Assembly: GCA_964459325.1 (NCBI GenBank)
Contig: CAYWKU010000004.1
Coordinates: 98,908 to 162,907, forward strand
Direction: 5' to 3'
DNA length: 64,000 bases
Origin: CAYWKU01 sp964459325
Lineage (GTDB): Bacteria > RBG-13-61-14 > CAYWKU01
The translations under genes were made by a program, and so were the position numbers. Under the pieces are notes generated by a model that did no database searches, was not told where the DNA came from, and was given only the letters and a program-made list of their open reading frames with translations. Positions within the stretch are counted from its first letter, which is position 1, and every line of letters begins with the position of its first letter. Positions 42,753 to 51,878 of the stretch are shown piece after piece.

Positions 42753-43542
42753 TATCTTTAGAATGCAGAGAAAACAAATAACGAAATTGATTTTGAAGAA
42801 GAAAATTCGCGATTTTACCGGAATGATTCCAATCAACGAGGTTGACCCTCAAGACATTTTTACAGTCGGGTATCCCAGATCCGGAAACACGTGGTTTCAG
42901 GATATAGTGTCGGCAATAATTCATGGAACTGACCCGGAACGTTCGTCTTTTTCGATAATTCATGACCTGGTTCCCGATGTTCATTTTAAAGATTATTACA
43001 AAAGATATCGAACCCCAATGTTTTTTAAGTCCCATTCCCTGCCAAAGCCAGATTACAGGCGTGTTGTGTATCTAATGAGAGACGGACGGGACGCAATGGT
43101 CTCATACTTCCATTTTCTCACTAAACGACGTGAAAGAAATATAGACTTTATGGAAATGGTGCAAAATGGAAGGGGTATACCCTGCCACTGGCACCAGCAT
43201 GTTGAAGAGTGGTTGGCCAATCCATATAAGGCGGAGATGATAGTTATAAAATATGAAAATCTGATCGAAAATCCGGTTGACGAGTTGCGGCGATTTTGCG
43301 ACTTTGCCAAAATAAACAGAGATGAGTCGTATCTAGCTTCCATAATCCAAAAAGCATCGTTCAAGAATTTGAGAAAGAAAGAGAATACCAATAAAGATAC
43401 CGACCAGGTATCAAATTCGGGAACACGTTTCATGCGTCGCGGTCAAATCGGTAGTTATAAGGATGAAATGCCCAATGAAGTTTTGAATGCGTTTATGTTG
43501 AAGGCAAGTAAGACGCTGAAAAAATGTGGATATATTGAATAA
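42730..43542 (+). CDS. Sulfotransferase domain protein
   Basis: PAPS-dependent sulfotransferase of 270 residues. The 5'-phosphosulfate loop is YPRSGNTWFQDIV near residue 50, the family V-Y-L-M-R-D-G-R-D-A-M-V-S-Y segment is near 113, and the 3'-phosphate region is FMRRGQIGSYKDEM near 240. It likely sulfates a sugar of the exported glycan or a lipid anchor. ATG 42730, inside the end of wzt, is favoured by GAGGAAATTAAAG upstream; the frame stays open to 42634. Its codon use is AT-rich, unlike genes outside the locus. Confidence 0.88.
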   Translation: MLKQRLTSIFRMQRKQITKLILKKKIRDFTGMIPINEVDPQDIFTVGYPRSGNTWFQDIVSAIIHGTDPERSSFSIIHDLVPDVHFKDYYKRYRTPMFFKSHSLPKPDYRRVVYLMRDGRDAMVSYFHFLTKRRERNIDFMEMVQNGRGIPCHWHQHVEEWLANPYKAEMIVIKYENLIENPVDELRRFCDFAKINRDESYLASIIQKASFKNLRKKENTNKDTDQVSNSGTRFMRRGQIGSYKDEMPNEVLNAFMLKASKTLKKCGYIE

Positions 43543-43617
43543 AAATTATGGATGACGCTGGTAGATAGATGTGAGTGAACGATCGCAAATGATAAAAATC
43601 TGAGAAAAGGAAAAATT

Positions 43618-44601
43618 ATGGATTGGCAGGATAGTGTAATACTCGTTACTGGAGGAACCGGGTCTTTTGGCAAAAAGTTCTCGGAGATAATGCTAACTGA
43701 ATATCAACCCAAAAAGCTGATCATTTTCAGCCGCGATGAATTCAAACACCATCAAATGCAGATATCCGGCTTCGATCACCCCAACATTCGTTATTTTATA
43801 GGCGATGTCAGGGATATTGACCGGTTGCGACGAGCGATGCAAGAAGTGGATGTGGTGGTTCACGCCGCCGCCCTGAAACAGGTCCCCGCTTGTGAATACA
43901 ACCCCATTGAAGCGATTATGACCAATATAATGGGCGCAAGAAATATTATAGATGCCTCAATTGATATGGGAGTAAAAAGAGTTATGGCCGTGAGCACTGA
44001 TAAAGCGGTTAACCCGATAAACTTGTATGGAGCTACCAAGCTGTGCGCCGAAAAATTGTTTGTTCAAAGCAACGCCTACTCCGGCTCGCGAGGTACTCGC
44101 TTCAGTTGCACCAGATACGGTAACGTGGTAGGAAGTAGCGGCAGTGTTATTCCCTTATTTCTCGAACAGCGCAAGAACGGGAAACTGACCGTCACAGATT
44201 CCAGAATGACCCGTTTCTGGATTACACTGGAGCAGGGAGCGCGATTTGTCATCCGCTGCATCGAGGAAATGGTGGGCGGAGAAGTGTTTGTTCCCAAAAT
44301 ACCAAGCATGAATATAATGGACCTGATAGAAGTTGTGGCTCCGGATTGCGAAGTGGAATTCATTGGCATTCGAACCGGAGAAAAAATACACGAAGTGCTG
44401 GTTTCCGAAGATGAAGCGAGGCACGCTCAGGAGCTGGACGACATGTTCGTTATACTGCCGAGACATTCGTGGTGGAAAAGCGATAAATGGGTTAGCGAAA
44501 AAACACTTCAAGATGGATTCTATTATTCAAGCAATAATAATGTTAAGTGGTTGACCGTGGATGAATTAAAGAACATGGTTGCACAGGTCGAGGCAGGATG
44601 A
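43618..44601 (+). CDS. pseB: PseB-like UDP-GlcNAc 4,6-dehydratase (inverting)
   Basis: First enzyme of pseudaminic acid synthesis: UDP-GlcNAc to the 4-keto-6-deoxy-altrose derivative, with 5-epimerisation. 327 residues, starting with TGGTGSFGKKF, then F-S-R-D-E-F-K-H-H-Q-M typical of PseB. The catalytic Lys is in the Y-G-A-T-K-L-C-A segment, where the usual YxxxK reads as Y-G-A-T-K. It ends with H-E-V-L-V-S-E-D-E-A and related family features. The ribosome site AAAAGGA is 7 bases upstream. The stop is directly followed by the pseC start. Confidence 0.93.
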   Translation: MDWQDSVILVTGGTGSFGKKFSEIMLTEYQPKKLIIFSRDEFKHHQMQISGFDHPNIRYFIGDVRDIDRLRRAMQEVDVVVHAAALKQVPACEYNPIEAIMTNIMGARNIIDASIDMGVKRVMAVSTDKAVNPINLYGATKLCAEKLFVQSNAYSGSRGTRFSCTRYGNVVGSSGSVIPLFLEQRKNGKLTVTDSRMTRFWITLEQGARFVIRCIEEMVGGEVFVPKIPSMNIMDLIEVVAPDCEVEFIGIRTGEKIHEVLVSEDEARHAQELDDMFVILPRHSWWKSDKWVSEKTLQDGFYYSSNNNVKWLTVDELKNMVAQVEAG

Positions 44602-45747
44602 ATGATTCCTTACAGTCGCCAATGCCTAGATGAAGATGATATACAAGCTGTAGTCGATGTGCTGCGCTCCGACTGGATAACCACCGGCCCAATGATAGAG
44701 AAGTTCGAGCAAGGGGTAACGGATTTCACAGGTGCGGAATATGGGGTGGCCGTTTCCAGTGGAACCGCAGCATTGCACGCAGCCATGTACGCGATAGGTG
44801 TAGGCCCCGGAGACGAGGTTATCGTACCGCCGATTACTTTCGCGTCCACCGCGAATGCTATTGTATTTCAAGGAGCCACCCCGGTTTTTGCGGACGTTTA
44901 TTCCGATGCTCTTTTGGTCGACCCGGAGAAAGTAAGAGAAAAGATTACACCACGCACAAAGGCGGTCATTGCCGTAGATTTCGCCGGCCAACCATGTGAT
45001 TATGACACACTGCGTTCCATACGTGACAAGCACAATCTGTATCTCGTTGCCGATGCATGCCATGCTCTGGGCGCGGAATACAAGGGTAAAAAAGTCGGTG
45101 CCCTTGCAGATCTCACTGTCTTCAGTTTTCATCCGGTAAAACACATCACCACCGGCGAAGGAGGAATGGTAGTTACGGATGATTTTGAATTGGCTGGAAA
45201 AATGCGCAGGTTTCGCAATCACGGTTTTACTACCGACCACAGGCAACGAGCTGAGAAGGGAACCTGGTACTATGAGATGACCGAACTCGGCTATAACTAC
45301 CGGATTACGGACTTCCAATGTGCCTTGGGTTTGTCCCAGTTGAAAAAGTTGGATGACAGAAATCAGAGACGTCGCGAAATCGCGCGATACTACGATGATG
45401 CTTTCGATTCCAATCATCTTATTTATCCGCTTAAGGTATCAGAAGAAGTCGTACACTCCTATCACCTGTACGTTATTCAACTGGACTATGAGAGATTTAA
45501 CGGCGGACGGGCAAAATACTTTTCCTCCATGCGCGAAGAAGGTATTGGTATTAATGTGCATTACATACCTGTACACTTACATCCGTATTACAGGAAATGC
45601 TTTAACACGTACCCCGGCTTGTGCCCGGCGGCTGAAGAAGCGTATGAGAGAATAATTTCATTGCCCCTTTTTCCCGAAATGCGTGACGAAGAAATAAAGG
45701 CTGTAGTTTCGGCTGCAAAAAAGTGCTCTGATTCTGTCAGAGAATGA
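44602..45747 (+). CDS. pseC: PseC-like UDP-4-keto-sugar aminotransferase
   Basis: PLP-dependent aminotransferase of the DegT/DnrJ family, 381 residues. It catalyses the second pseudaminic acid step, adding the 4-amino group with glutamate. Family features are Y-S-R-Q-C-L-D-E-D-D-I at the start, A-V-S-S-G-T-A-A-L-H-A-A and D-A-C-H-A-L-G-A for PLP contacts. The Schiff-base Lys is in FSFHPVKHITTGEGG. The ATG immediately follows the pseB stop. Confidence 0.93.
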   Translation: MIPYSRQCLDEDDIQAVVDVLRSDWITTGPMIEKFEQGVTDFTGAEYGVAVSSGTAALHAAMYAIGVGPGDEVIVPPITFASTANAIVFQGATPVFADVYSDALLVDPEKVREKITPRTKAVIAVDFAGQPCDYDTLRSIRDKHNLYLVADACHALGAEYKGKKVGALADLTVFSFHPVKHITTGEGGMVVTDDFELAGKMRRFRNHGFTTDHRQRAEKGTWYYEMTELGYNYRITDFQCALGLSQLKKLDDRNQRRREIARYYDDAFDSNHLIYPLKVSEEVVHSYHLYVIQLDYERFNGGRAKYFSSMREEGIGINVHYIPVHLHPYYRKCFNTYPGLCPAAEEAYERIISLPLFPEMRDEEIKAVVSAAKKCSDSVRE

Positions 45748-45829
45748 ATGTTAGTTCTTGAAAGCGGTTATTTTGCTTGCTTGGAAGTCGTAGTTTTTAA
45801 AATTACATATTAAAGGAGTAAAGAAAATA

Positions 45830-46942
45830 ATGAGATATTGTAAAAGGTGTGTCCAACCGGATACAAGGCCAAATATTTATTTTAAGGATGGCATATGCGG
45901 TGCTTGCCTATGGGAGGAAGAAAAGAAGAAAATTGATTGGAAGCAACGAGAGAAAGAATTGCATGAAATCGCTGAATGGGCGAAATCCGAGGGGAACAAG
46001 AGAGGCACTTATGATGCTGCTCTTGGCGTTAGTGGTGGAAAGGATTCTACATTTACCTCTCTATACGCACGAGATAGGCTGGGGTTGAATTGTTTATTAG
46101 TCAACGCGGCTCCTGAATTAATAACAGAAGTAGGCAGACATAATGTCGACAATCTGCTGAATCTTGGTTTTGATATGATTACGATTAAAGTCAATCCCCT
46201 TGTCCAAAAGAGATTAATGAAGAGGGATTTCTACAAATACCTTCAGATCAGAAAATCCTCAGAGTATCCCTTGTGGGCAAGCACGTATAGAGTTGCTATG
46301 GAGAAAAATATTCCATTGGTTATTCAAGGTGAAAATGCGGCACTGACTCTGGGAGCAAGCCAAGGCATGAACACTGATGGAGATGCCTCACAGATATATA
46401 AAACTAATACTTTGGGAGGCGTTACTGCGGCAGAGGAGTTTAAGGACATAGCAGACAAAAAAGAACTGTTTTTATACGAATTCCCTGACTTAAGTAATTG
46501 GGATGGACGTGCTATCTGGCTACAGTATTATGTTAAAGAATGGTCTCAGGTTGGCAATGCTGAATTTTCAAAAAAACGCGGCATGGGGGTAAGGGAAGAT
46601 GACCTCCATGAATTAGGCAGGTTGTACGGGCATAACTCTGCGGACTCAGATTTCCATATGGTGAACCAGATGTTTAAATATGTTAAGTTTGGCTTTGGCT
46701 TCGCCACGGACGAAGCTTGTTATGATATAAGAGAAGGTCGGCTTACTAGAGATGAAGGCTTTAAGTTGGTACGAGAATACGATGGTTTATGTGGTGAGAA
46801 ATATATAAAGAAGTTTTGTTCTTTCATAGGTATCGACATTCATGAATTCTGGAAGGTTGTAGACAGTTTCAGAAACAAAGACTTATTTGAAAAGATAGAT
46901 GGAGAATGGAGATTAAAGGAATTTACTGATACCGATAATTAA
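45830..46942 (+). CDS. N-acetyl-sugar amidotransferase (PseA/WbpG/PtmG-like)
   Basis: ATP-pyrophosphatase-type amidotransferase of 370 residues. It has a Cys-rich zinc knuckle at the start (CKRCVQPDTRP and CGACLWEEE) and the PP-loop ALGVSGGKDSTF near 65-75. Family members convert an N-acetyl group of a sugar to acetamidino using ammonia. WbpG works with HisH/HisF-like partners; no such genes are adjacent here, as with Campylobacter PseA. It would produce amidinated nonulosonates. The ribosome site AAAGGAG lies 11 bases upstream. Strongly AT-rich. Confidence 0.88.
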   Translation: MRYCKRCVQPDTRPNIYFKDGICGACLWEEEKKKIDWKQREKELHEIAEWAKSEGNKRGTYDAALGVSGGKDSTFTSLYARDRLGLNCLLVNAAPELITEVGRHNVDNLLNLGFDMITIKVNPLVQKRLMKRDFYKYLQIRKSSEYPLWASTYRVAMEKNIPLVIQGENAALTLGASQGMNTDGDASQIYKTNTLGGVTAAEEFKDIADKKELFLYEFPDLSNWDGRAIWLQYYVKEWSQVGNAEFSKKRGMGVREDDLHELGRLYGHNSADSDFHMVNQMFKYVKFGFGFATDEACYDIREGRLTRDEGFKLVREYDGLCGEKYIKKFCSFIGIDIHEFWKVVDSFRNKDLFEKIDGEWRLKEFTDTDN

Positions 46943-47197
46943 AAATGGAAAAGGATACGTACAGAATATTATCAATCGGCCGAGGTAATACAAACGTAAA
47001 TTCGTCAATATATGGCGAGAACAAAAAATGTTCTCGCTCCAAAAACTCAAACTTTCGAATAAAAGTATTATAAGAATGTATGATGACTTTTAACTTTGAT
47101 ACGAGACCAATGAAATATATAAGGAATAATTGGAAACAGGAATTGCGCTTGAACAATTCCGATTCAAAAGAACGCACTAACATCACTGAAGATTAAC
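46943..47197. other. AT-rich spacer, no gene supported
   Basis: 255 bases without a convincing gene. There is a hairpin GCGAGAAC/GTTCTCGC (47015-47022, 47030-47037) and two tiny frames (from ATG 46945 and ATG 47078) without recognisable product. It could hold remnants of a lost gene, perhaps the hisH/hisF-type partner missing from the locus. Confidence 0.4.
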
Positions 47198-48211
47198 ATG
47201 AAATTTCTAGTCATAGGCTGCGGGTCAATCGGTGAACGACACATTTCCAATCTGGTCTCCCTCTCCGCTGGTGAGATATTAGCTTATGATGAGAATCCAG
47301 AACGTCTTTCATTCATAAGTGGAAACTATAATATAAAGACATATGACAATATTGATTATGCCTTAAAGGAATCAATCGATGCTTTTATAATATGTGTTCC
47401 GACGCGTTTTCACATTGCTTATGGTTTAAGAGGAATCAAGCATAACGCCCACATTTTTGTAGAAAAGCCGATTTCCTGTGACATGTCGAGAGTTGATTCA
47501 TTCGTAAATTTAGCAGAGGAAAAAGATAAAAAAGTGCTTGTGGGGTGTAACATGCGATTTCACCCTGCACTTAAAGCGCTTAGCAAGATCATGGACGATA
47601 AAACATTGGGTCAGATATACTCAATAAATGCCGAATTTGGCCATTACTTGCCTAATTGGAGAAGGGGGCAGGATTATCGGCAATGTTATTCCGCTCAAGA
47701 GCAGCTAGGAGGAGGAATACTTCTGGAAGGCATCCATGAAATTGATTATGTTATGTGGCTTTTGGGAGGTGTGAGAGAGGTATTTGCTTTTAAAGGTAAA
47801 ATAAGTGACCTCGAGATCGATACTGAGGATTACGCGAAGATTTTATTAAGAAACGGGGAGGGGGTGAGTGCTTCGATTCACCTCGATTATCTACGGCAAG
47901 ATAAATACAGGTCTTGTGAAGTCGTTGGTTCGGAAGGAACTTTTGTCTGGCAGAGTTGGGGTAAATTACCCGAAAGGATCATTGTGAAGGTATATAATTC
48001 GCAAAGAAAGGAATGGAATTCATATATAGATGAGGATTTTACTGACATAAATCTTCCTTATAGGAATGAGATGGAGCATTTTATCAATTGCATTAAAGGC
48101 TCCGAAATTCCTCTCGTGGACGGGAATACTGCAAAGCGGGCGTTAGAGATTGCTATGGCAGCCAAGGAATCATCTGAGTGCAATAAGGCTATTACATTGA
48201 GGAAAAAATGA
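47198..48211 (+). CDS. Gfo/Idh/MocA family oxidoreductase
   Basis: NAD(P)-dependent sugar oxidoreductase of 337 residues. The dinucleotide motif GCGSIGERH is at residue 7 and the family E-K-P-I-S segment near 92. The catalytic site lies around GGGILLEGIHEIDY, where the usual His is H-E-I-D-Y. In Campylobacter the Gfo/Idh protein PtmF and SDR PtmA act in the legionaminic acid branch; the same pairing occurs here. The exact substrate is not known. The stop overlaps the SDR start (ATGA). Confidence 0.88.
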   Translation: MKFLVIGCGSIGERHISNLVSLSAGEILAYDENPERLSFISGNYNIKTYDNIDYALKESIDAFIICVPTRFHIAYGLRGIKHNAHIFVEKPISCDMSRVDSFVNLAEEKDKKVLVGCNMRFHPALKALSKIMDDKTLGQIYSINAEFGHYLPNWRRGQDYRQCYSAQEQLGGGILLEGIHEIDYVMWLLGGVREVFAFKGKISDLEIDTEDYAKILLRNGEGVSASIHLDYLRQDKYRSCEVVGSEGTFVWQSWGKLPERIIVKVYNSQRKEWNSYIDEDFTDINLPYRNEMEHFINCIKGSEIPLVDGNTAKRALEIAMAAKESSECNKAITLRKK

Positions 48212-48993
48212 AAGTACAAGAGTTGTTTGATTTAACCGGAAAAGTTGCGCTTATAACCGGCGGAGCAGGCCGACTTGGGTATCCAATGGCAACCGCTCTT
48301 GCTGAAGCAGGCGCATTCGTAGTTGTTGCCAGCAGAAATAAAGATTCATGTGATAAAATGGCAGAATCTCTTACGCGACAAGGTTTCGAAAATATGGCAA
48401 TAAAAATGGATATTACCGATGTTAATCAGGTCACAAATGGAATTGCGTCCGTAGTAGATGAAATGGGGAAAATAGATATTCTTGTAAATAATGCGGGGGT
48501 TGCGCGGCGAGCACTTTTGGATACCGCTACCCTGGAAGATTGGCAAACGGTAATAGATACGAACCTGACCGGTACTTTTCTGTGTTCACAAGCCGGCGCT
48601 AAGTATATGATGAAGCAGAGGAAAGGTAAAATAATTAACATAGCCTCTATCTATGGAATGGTAGGTGTCGATCAGCGTCTTTATGAAGATTCTCCTGAAA
48701 TGGTGCCCGGCTCTGTTCCCTATACGGCAAGCAAGGGAGGTGTTATTAACCTGACAAGAGATATGGCTGTCTACTTAGCTCCATACGATATACATGTAAA
48801 CGCCATAAGTCCCGGTGGCTTTAGAGCAAACCAAGATGATGAGTTTCTAAAACGATATAACTATAGGGTTCCCCTGCAAAGAATGTGTAAGGAAGATGAT
48901 TTAAAGGGAGCAATTGTATTTTTAGCTTCGAGAGCCTCTGATTACATCACGGGGCACAATCTTGTCGTGGACGGGGGATGGACGGCTTGGTGA
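48208..48993 (+). CDS. SDR oxidoreductase (PtmA-like context)
   Basis: Short-chain dehydrogenase of 261 residues. It has TGGAGRLGYPMATALA for cofactor binding, NNAGVARRA, catalytic Ser in NIASIYG, and Tyr/Lys in YTASKGG. It is coupled by ATGA overlap to the Gfo/Idh gene, so the two likely catalyse consecutive redox steps on a nucleotide sugar or nonulosonate precursor. AT-rich composition as for its neighbours. Confidence 0.88.
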   Translation: MKVQELFDLTGKVALITGGAGRLGYPMATALAEAGAFVVVASRNKDSCDKMAESLTRQGFENMAIKMDITDVNQVTNGIASVVDEMGKIDILVNNAGVARRALLDTATLEDWQTVIDTNLTGTFLCSQAGAKYMMKQRKGKIINIASIYGMVGVDQRLYEDSPEMVPGSVPYTASKGGVINLTRDMAVYLAPYDIHVNAISPGGFRANQDDEFLKRYNYRVPLQRMCKEDDLKGAIVFLASRASDYITGHNLVVDGGWTAW

Positions 48994-49070
48994 ATAATCA
49001 AAAACATTAAACGTAACTGAAACGATGCAAGGAATAATTGGCGGTTAAACTAAACTATAAAGGTGATTCA

Positions 49071-50111
49071 ATGAACGATATAGAAATACAGAATAAAACA
49101 ATTGGAAAAGGCTACCCGCTGTTTATTATTGCGGAAATAGGGGTAACCTGCAATTACGAAATGAGGATTACCAGGGAACTTATAGACGCGGCATATGAAG
49201 CCGGCGCTGATGCAGTCAAGTTCATCTTCTGGTTCCCAGAGGAGATTATGAGTGATAAAACAATCGAATATACATACGAAACAGTACACGGGACAAAATC
49301 AGAAAACATGTATGAAATGTTAAGTAAATTGAGATTTACACTGGATGAATGGCATGAAATCAAAGAATATGCAGACAAAAAAGATATTATCATGTTTTCA
49401 ACGGTAAATTCACCAAGTGGAATTGAATATGCGGAAGAAATTGGTCTTTTGGCATATAAATTAAGTTCTTGGGACTATAACTATTTTCAATTATGGAGAA
49501 CGATCGCCTCCCTTGGCAAACCGATGTTGATTGACACAGGTCCGGTGAACACGCTTGAGGTGGCAAAGGTTATTCAACTAATGAGGGAGGAAGGAAACGA
49601 TAAGAGCATCCTCATTCATTGTACCCATACTGATAACTATTCCGAGATGAACATGCGAGCAATACCCTATATGGAAAGGGCCTTTAACACAATTGTAGGA
49701 TACTCATCCGCAGGCAGGGACGATGAAACGGACATTGCGGCGATTACATTGGGGGCCACTGTCCTGGAAAAGAGGCTGACAATGAGCCGCGAACTGCCGG
49801 GACATCATCATATTCTTGGTAAAGAGCCGGAGGAGTTCAAAAACTATGTTCAGCTTATGAGAAACATTCAAACTGCACTGGGGACTCCGGATTTAAGACC
49901 AAGCGAGAAGGATATCGAGAAACGTAAGAAATGGTTCAGGCACATAGTCGCAAACCAGGACATTCCCAAAGGGACTATTCTGACCTCTGATATGCTTGAA
50001 GCCAAACGCCCGGAAAACAGCGTTTCTCCGGAGTACATGCAATTTTTCATCGGGCGAAAGACAAAGCGAGAACTCAAGTACAACGAGGCTATAACTTGGG
50101 AGGATGTGTAG
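49071..50111 (+). CDS. Divergent NeuB/LegI-like nonulosonate synthase
   Basis: Sialic-acid-synthase-type enzyme of 346 residues. A TIM barrel (I-I-A-E-I-G-V-T-C-N-Y-E-M, D-A-V-K-F-I-F-W, Y-K-L-S-S-W-D) is followed by a C-terminal SAF/antifreeze-like domain (about 280-346, VANQDIPKGTILTSDML). The family condenses phosphoenolpyruvate with a 6-deoxy-diamino-hexose or ManNAc. The sequence is well diverged from PseI at 51879, suggesting a different substrate (legionaminic-type or unusual). ATG 49071 is preferred, with AAGGTGA upstream; a TTG at 49038 is possible. It overlaps the cytidylyltransferase start region. Confidence 0.87.
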   Translation: MNDIEIQNKTIGKGYPLFIIAEIGVTCNYEMRITRELIDAAYEAGADAVKFIFWFPEEIMSDKTIEYTYETVHGTKSENMYEMLSKLRFTLDEWHEIKEYADKKDIIMFSTVNSPSGIEYAEEIGLLAYKLSSWDYNYFQLWRTIASLGKPMLIDTGPVNTLEVAKVIQLMREEGNDKSILIHCTHTDNYSEMNMRAIPYMERAFNTIVGYSSAGRDDETDIAAITLGATVLEKRLTMSRELPGHHHILGKEPEEFKNYVQLMRNIQTALGTPDLRPSEKDIEKRKKWFRHIVANQDIPKGTILTSDMLEAKRPENSVSPEYMQFFIGRKTKRELKYNEAITWEDV

Positions 50112-50115
50112 AAAG

Positions 50116-50805
50116 ATGAGCGGCTGTCTTTGTATTATTCCCGCGAGAGGCGGCTCTAAGCGCTTACCTCGAAAAAACATCGCTTTGTTGGCCGGAAAAC
50201 CGCTACTTGCTTATGCCATCGAAAGCGCGCTTGAGAGCAGGGTGTTTGATAATGTTTGCGTATCTACTGAAGACGAAGAAATTCTTGAGGTTGCCCGCAC
50301 ATACGGTGCTGACCTCCCCCTGAAAAGGCCTCCTGAATTGGCCTCCGATAATGCCCGGATAGTGCATGTATGCAGATACCTGCTGGAGTATTTTGCCGCT
50401 CAAGGTTCGGATTATGCCGAATTCGCAGTGCTGCAAACTACAAATCCTTTCCGTACGGCTCAAGACGTCAAGAACGCCTATGACATCTTTAAGTCCGAAG
50501 ATACCGATTTTGTTGTGAGTCTGGTACCATACTCACATCCTCCACAGAGGGCAGTATGGGTGAAAAATGGTTATGTTGCACCATACTTCGGACGGCAATA
50601 TATAAAGCAAACTCAGTTGTTGGAACAACTTTACCAGCCCGATGGTTCTATTGTTTTCGCTAAAACCGAAGCTTTCTTAAAAGAAGGAGAATTCTACGGC
50701 GCCAAAGTTGTTCCCTATTTTATGCCGCCGGAGAAATCGATAGATATAGACTCTCCTTTGGACCTGGCTTGGGCAGAATTTCAAATTTCCCGGGCTCAAA
50801 CATGA
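50116..50805 (+). CDS. CMP-nonulosonate cytidylyltransferase (PseF/NeuA-like)
   Basis: Activates the nonulosonic acid with CTP to CMP-sugar. About 229 residues with IIPARGGSKRLPRKN at the start, the family S-T-E-D-E-E-I and L-Q-T-T-N-P-F-R segments, and D-I-D-S-P-L-D-L near the end. Two starts compete. ATG 50104 sits directly after GGGAGG, so it is too close. ATG 50116 gives M-S-G-C-L-C-I-I-P and is favoured. It is shared by whichever nonulosonate pathway operates, since it lies between the two synthase genes. Confidence 0.88.
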   Translation: MSGCLCIIPARGGSKRLPRKNIALLAGKPLLAYAIESALESRVFDNVCVSTEDEEILEVARTYGADLPLKRPPELASDNARIVHVCRYLLEYFAAQGSDYAEFAVLQTTNPFRTAQDVKNAYDIFKSEDTDFVVSLVPYSHPPQRAVWVKNGYVAPYFGRQYIKQTQLLEQLYQPDGSIVFAKTEAFLKEGEFYGAKVVPYFMPPEKSIDIDSPLDLAWAEFQISRAQT

Positions 50806-50830
50806 CATAGTATGCAAGAACCGGCTAATT

Positions 50831-51874
50831 TTGACTTTACTCATTCGAACCGATGCGAGCTCCCTGATAGGAACCGGCCACGTGATACGCTGCCTGGCCC
50901 TGGCACAAGCATGGCGAGGCATCGGTGGGCGAGCAACGTTTGCGTCAGCCACGGAGGCGCCACCTCTGGAAAACCTGCTGAAAATTGAAGGGATAAAAGT
51001 TGTCCACTTGTCCGCGAAGTCTGGAAGTATTAATGATGCAAATGAAACAACCGAGGTTGCACACCAATTAAATGCCGAGTGGATCGTTGTAGATGGCTAC
51101 CACTTTGACGCCGGGTATCAAAAAAATATCAAGGAATCCGGACACCGCCTGCTTTTCTTCGACGATAATGAACATGCGGACTATTATTATGCGGATATTG
51201 TATTAAACCAGAATGTCCATGCCTGCGAAGAAATGTACGTTAACAAACAACCATATACCCGGCTTTTACTCGGTACTGAATATGCGCTGTTGCGGCGCGA
51301 GTTTCTCAAACGACGGCCTCGAAAGCGAAAGACACCCGAAGTCGTCTCAAATGTGTTGGTAACACTGGGCGGCAGTGATCCGAATCACTTGACCCTCTGG
51401 GTGGTGAAAGCGCTTGATTCAATTTCACCTGGAACCAATACTCATGTGGTAGCGGGTTCCTTAAACTCTGACTTGGATGAAATAAGGGCATTAGTAGAGC
51501 GAGATCCTGAAAAGCTTCGACTTTCGGTCAATGCTGCGACAACTGAGATGGCCGACGCCATGGCAGAGGCCGACTTGGCAATCCACGCAGCGGGAACTAC
51601 CTTCTGGGAACTGGCATGTATGGGCGTGCCTTCTATTTCCGTTGTTGCCGCCGAGAATCAGCAGGTTATGGCGGACGAAATGGAAAAGATTGGCGCTACC
51701 CGTAATCTGGGAGGGCACATGAATGTGGATGTGCAAAAAATTACCTCAGCAGTCCGTAGGTTAGCTTCAAACAGGAATGAAAGAAAAGCTATGACCGAAA
51801 CCATGATGAAACTCGTAGACGGCAAGGGAGCGAGACGAGTGGTGGAAGTATTAGCAAAAGATTACAGGGGTTAA
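50831..51874 (+). CDS. pseG: PseG-like UDP-sugar hydrolase
   Basis: Releases UDP from UDP-2,4-diacetamido-2,4,6-trideoxy-altropyranose, step four of pseudaminic acid synthesis. 347 residues in a GT-B-like fold. It starts at I-R-T-D-A-S-S-L-I-G-T-G-H-V-I-R-C, the invariant PseG opening containing the catalytic His. H-A-A-G-T-T-F-W-E-L-A-C lies near residue 255. The only in-frame start compatible with that opening is TTG 50831, with no strong ribosome site, so translation may depend on coupling. Confidence 0.9.
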   Translation: MTLLIRTDASSLIGTGHVIRCLALAQAWRGIGGRATFASATEAPPLENLLKIEGIKVVHLSAKSGSINDANETTEVAHQLNAEWIVVDGYHFDAGYQKNIKESGHRLLFFDDNEHADYYYADIVLNQNVHACEEMYVNKQPYTRLLLGTEYALLRREFLKRRPRKRKTPEVVSNVLVTLGGSDPNHLTLWVVKALDSISPGTNTHVVAGSLNSDLDEIRALVERDPEKLRLSVNAATTEMADAMAEADLAIHAAGTTFWELACMGVPSISVVAAENQQVMADEMEKIGATRNLGGHMNVDVQKITSAVRRLASNRNERKAMTETMMKLVDGKGARRVVEVLAKDYRG

Positions 51875-51878
51875 ACTC

